A DNA stretch of 64,000 bases, taken from the NCBI RefSeq assembly GCF_024362345.1, contig NZ_CP101505.1, forward strand, positions 2,377,501 through 2,441,500. The letters run 5' to 3'. The translations under genes and the position numbers were made by a program. Shown one piece after another: positions 62,203 through 64,000 of this stretch (position 1 is its first letter; each line of letters opens with the position of its first letter). Below the pieces are notes generated by a model. It saw nothing but the letters and a program-made list of their open reading frames with translations, did not search any database and had not been told where the DNA came from. The stretch comes from Polaribacter dokdonensis. Lineage in GTDB: Bacteria; Bacteroidota; Bacteroidia; Flavobacteriales; Flavobacteriaceae.

Positions 62203-64000
62203 ATGAAAAGAATACTCCTTCTGTTAGTTTTCATAACTAGTGTTAGTTATGGACAAGAAAAAATTCCCTTTATTGATTACGAACAAATTAAAGAAGAAAT
62301 TGCTAAAGCAGCTTCTGAGGGAGACTATGAAAAAACCTTAGAGCATATCAATAAAATAAGTGAAAATGACTCCATTTATTATACGCTTTTAACTTCAAAA
62401 TCTTATTACTTATTACAACTAAAAAAGCACAAAGAAGCATTAGAAGTTGTGAATAAAGGTATAAACGATATACACAATCATTCAAAAGTGTTTTTTTATG
62501 TAAATAAAGGTGTTGCACTTACTAATTTAGAAAAATATGATGAAGCCATTAAAGCATATGATGAAGGCTTAAAGATGTATCCAAATAATTTTCTTTTAAA
62601 CTTCAATAAAGGTGTTGTTTTAGAAACGCAAGGAAAGTTGAATGATGCTATAGAAGCGTATAAAAAAAGTATTATTATTAATCCATTAAACAGAAAACCA
62701 CACCTACAAATTGGTAATATATATTATAAGCAAGAAAGATTAACACAGGCTTTAATGTCTTTTAATATGTATTTATTGCTTCAGCCAGATGCTAATGGTG
62801 CTTTTGGGGTTCTAAAATCTTTAAATAATATCGTTGTTTCTGAAAACTCAAATGTTAGAGATGAAGAATTGGAGTTAAATGATGCAGATGATTCATATGA
62901 TGAAATAGATTTAGTGCTTTCTAGTAAAATAGCTATGAATGAAAAGTATGAAACTGGTAATCCTATAAATATAGCTTTAACCAAACAAAATCATGCTTTA
63001 TTTCAAAAACTAAAAGAATTTGAAGGTGAGGATAATTTTTGGACAGAGAAGTATCTTCCAATCTATAATTGGGTTTCTGAAAACGATTATTTTAATGATT
63101 TTATTTACACTTTGGTATATTCTATAGAAAATGAGGAGTACAAAAAGATTGTTGAAAAAAACATTAAAAACATAAAGGCATTTTTGCCAGCATTTCAAAC
63201 CAAATGGATTGAAATCGTATCTCAAAACAACATCAACTTTAATGGTAAAAACCAAGAGGTATTTTATGAATATAGTAACAATACTGTAAATGCTATTGGG
63301 CAAAAAATAAATGGAATTTCAGTAGGTGATTGGGAGTTTTTTAATGAATCAGGTAAAAAAATTGCAAAAGGTCAATTTAATCAAGAAGAGAAAAAAACAG
63401 GAGATTGGGTTTGGTATAATTATAAGAATAATATTAAGGAAACAGCTTCTTATGTCAATGGTAATCTAGAAGGAAAAAACTTTATGTATTATGAAAATGG
63501 TAAGAAATACATAAATGCTAATTTTAAGAATAATGCTTTAGAAGGTGAATACGAATATTTTAATGATAAAGGAGCTTTATTACAAAGAAAATATTTTAAA
63601 AATGGAGAATTAGAAGGCGTTTATCGAGCTTATTTTCCTGTTGGAGAAGATATTTTAGAATTTATAGTGCCTTATAAAAAAGGCTTGATTGAAGGCGAAG
63701 TAAAAGAGTTTTATGCCAATAAAGATATATATGAAGTTTCGAATTACACAAATGGTAAACTAGAAGGTATAGTTAAAAGATATTACTATAATAATAAAAT
63801 CTCATCAGAAATATCTTATGTAAATGGCGATTTAAGTGGACCTTATAAAGCCTATTATACAAATGGTCAAATAAGTGAAATTGGGCAAAGTTTAGAGGGT
63901 TTTTATGATGGAGATTGGAAAACTTATTACTTTGATGGTCAATTACAAAGTGAATTTAAATATAAAAAAGGCGATTTAAATGATATTTATAACTTTTATG
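62203..64000 (+). CDS. Secreted TPR plus MORN-like (YwqK-type) repeat protein, 3' end outside window
   Basis: An open frame from ATG 62203 to the window edge (599 full codons, no stop). Signal peptide MKRILLLLVFITSVSYGQ, then TPR units in the first 220 residues (GVALTNLEKYDEAIKAYDEG; GVVLETQGKLNDAIEAYKKS; HLQIGNIYYKQERLTQALMS), a linker, and from about residue 360 many degenerate MORN_2/YwqK repeats of about 24 residues, each like G.W..Y..NG or NGKLEGIVKRYY. The family is often labelled a toxin-antitoxin antitoxin, but that name has weak basis here. Exported repeat scaffold; function unknown. It lies beyond the sulfur operon terminator. Confidence 0.8.
   Translation, partial: MKRILLLLVFITSVSYGQEKIPFIDYEQIKEEIAKAASEGDYEKTLEHINKISENDSIYYTLLTSKSYYLLQLKKHKEALEVVNKGINDIHNHSKVFFYVNKGVALTNLEKYDEAIKAYDEGLKMYPNNFLLNFNKGVVLETQGKLNDAIEAYKKSIIINPLNRKPHLQIGNIYYKQERLTQALMSFNMYLLLQPDANGAFGVLKSLNNIVVSENSNVRDEELELNDADDSYDEIDLVLSSKIAMNEKYETGNPINIALTKQNHALFQKLKEFEGEDNFWTEKYLPIYNWVSENDYFNDFIYTLVYSIENEEYKKIVEKNIKNIKAFLPAFQTKWIEIVSQNNINFNGKNQEVFYEYSNNTVNAIGQKINGISVGDWEFFNESGKKIAKGQFNQEEKKTGDWVWYNYKNNIKETASYVNGNLEGKNFMYYENGKKYINANFKNNALEGEYEYFNDKGALLQRKYFKNGELEGVYRAYFPVGEDILEFIVPYKKGLIEGEVKEFYANKDIYEVSNYTNGKLEGIVKRYYYNNKISSEISYVNGDLSGPYKAYYTNGQISEIGQSLEGFYDGDWKTYYFDGQLQSEFKYKKGDLNDIYNFY

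Noticed and set aside
1..64000. CRISPR arrays, insertion sequences, restriction or toxin-antitoxin modules
   Set aside because: No regular direct repeats with spacers, transposase-like or restriction-enzyme-like proteins were found; the YwqK label on the last gene does not show a toxin partner.

Overview
This is an AT-rich, densely packed chromosomal segment from a marine-type Flavobacteriaceae bacterium (Polaribacter/Tenacibaculum-like by protein flavour; genus not proven). Support comes from Bacteroidetes-type -7 promoter boxes (TAnnTTTG), the lack of obvious Shine-Dalgarno sites, many very short 5' leaders, an alternative complex III/aa3-oxidase operon, and phylum-typical families (DUF3127, DUF2723, ligase-associated repair cluster). 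There is one tRNA, no rRNA, no CRISPR array, no insertion sequence and no prophage. I found no clear defence system or biosynthetic gene cluster.

Layout. 1-8 kb: the start of a membrane sensor kinase (runs off the left edge), a flavin reductase, a DUF3127 OB-fold protein, DUF1456 and VTT-like membrane proteins, aat, a small four-helix membrane protein, a cyclic-nucleotide-domain/thioredoxin-reductase-like fusion, a Sua5-type tRNA t6A synthase and a long RluA-family pseudouridine synthase. 8-18.5 kb: two lipoproteins, polA, a fatty acid hydroxylase, a membrane metallophosphoesterase, a thioredoxin-fold protein without cysteines, a large DUF2723 membrane glycosyltransferase-like protein and tRNA-Gln. 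18.5-21.5 kb: a divergent LacI-type regulator and kdgK-eda (last steps of uronate/KDG breakdown), with two CG-centred palindromes between them. 21.5-28.6 kb: DUF421, a VOC protein and the four-gene ligase-associated DNA repair cluster (exonuclease, ligase, DEXH helicase, pdeM).

28.6-35.1 kb: thrABC on the minus strand, preceded by a threonine-rich leader peptide and a hairpin that look like a transcription attenuator, then a helical-repeat protein. 35.2-43.6 kb: leuA-leuB and ilvD-ilvB-ilvN-ilvC, making branched-chain amino acids; leuCD and ilvA are not in the window. 43.8-45.8 kb: gapN-like dehydrogenase and a SPOR protein. 46-57.4 kb: actABCDEF-coxBA, a complete menaquinol-to-cytochrome oxidase module. 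57.4-62.1 kb: ruvB, a SulP transporter, a CstB-like persulfide dioxygenase/rhodanese and a rhodanese lipoprotein, forming a sulfide-detoxification set. The right edge holds a TPR plus MORN-like (YwqK-type) repeat protein that is cut off.

The most interesting non-textbook observations are the thr leader/attenuator, a palindromic REP-like element after leuB, related purine-rich spacers inside the ilv operon, recurrent near-leaderless promoters (including cases where the TTG of the -7 box can be miscalled as a start codon), the redox-dead cNMP/TrxR-like fusion, and a His-rich loop in ActF.
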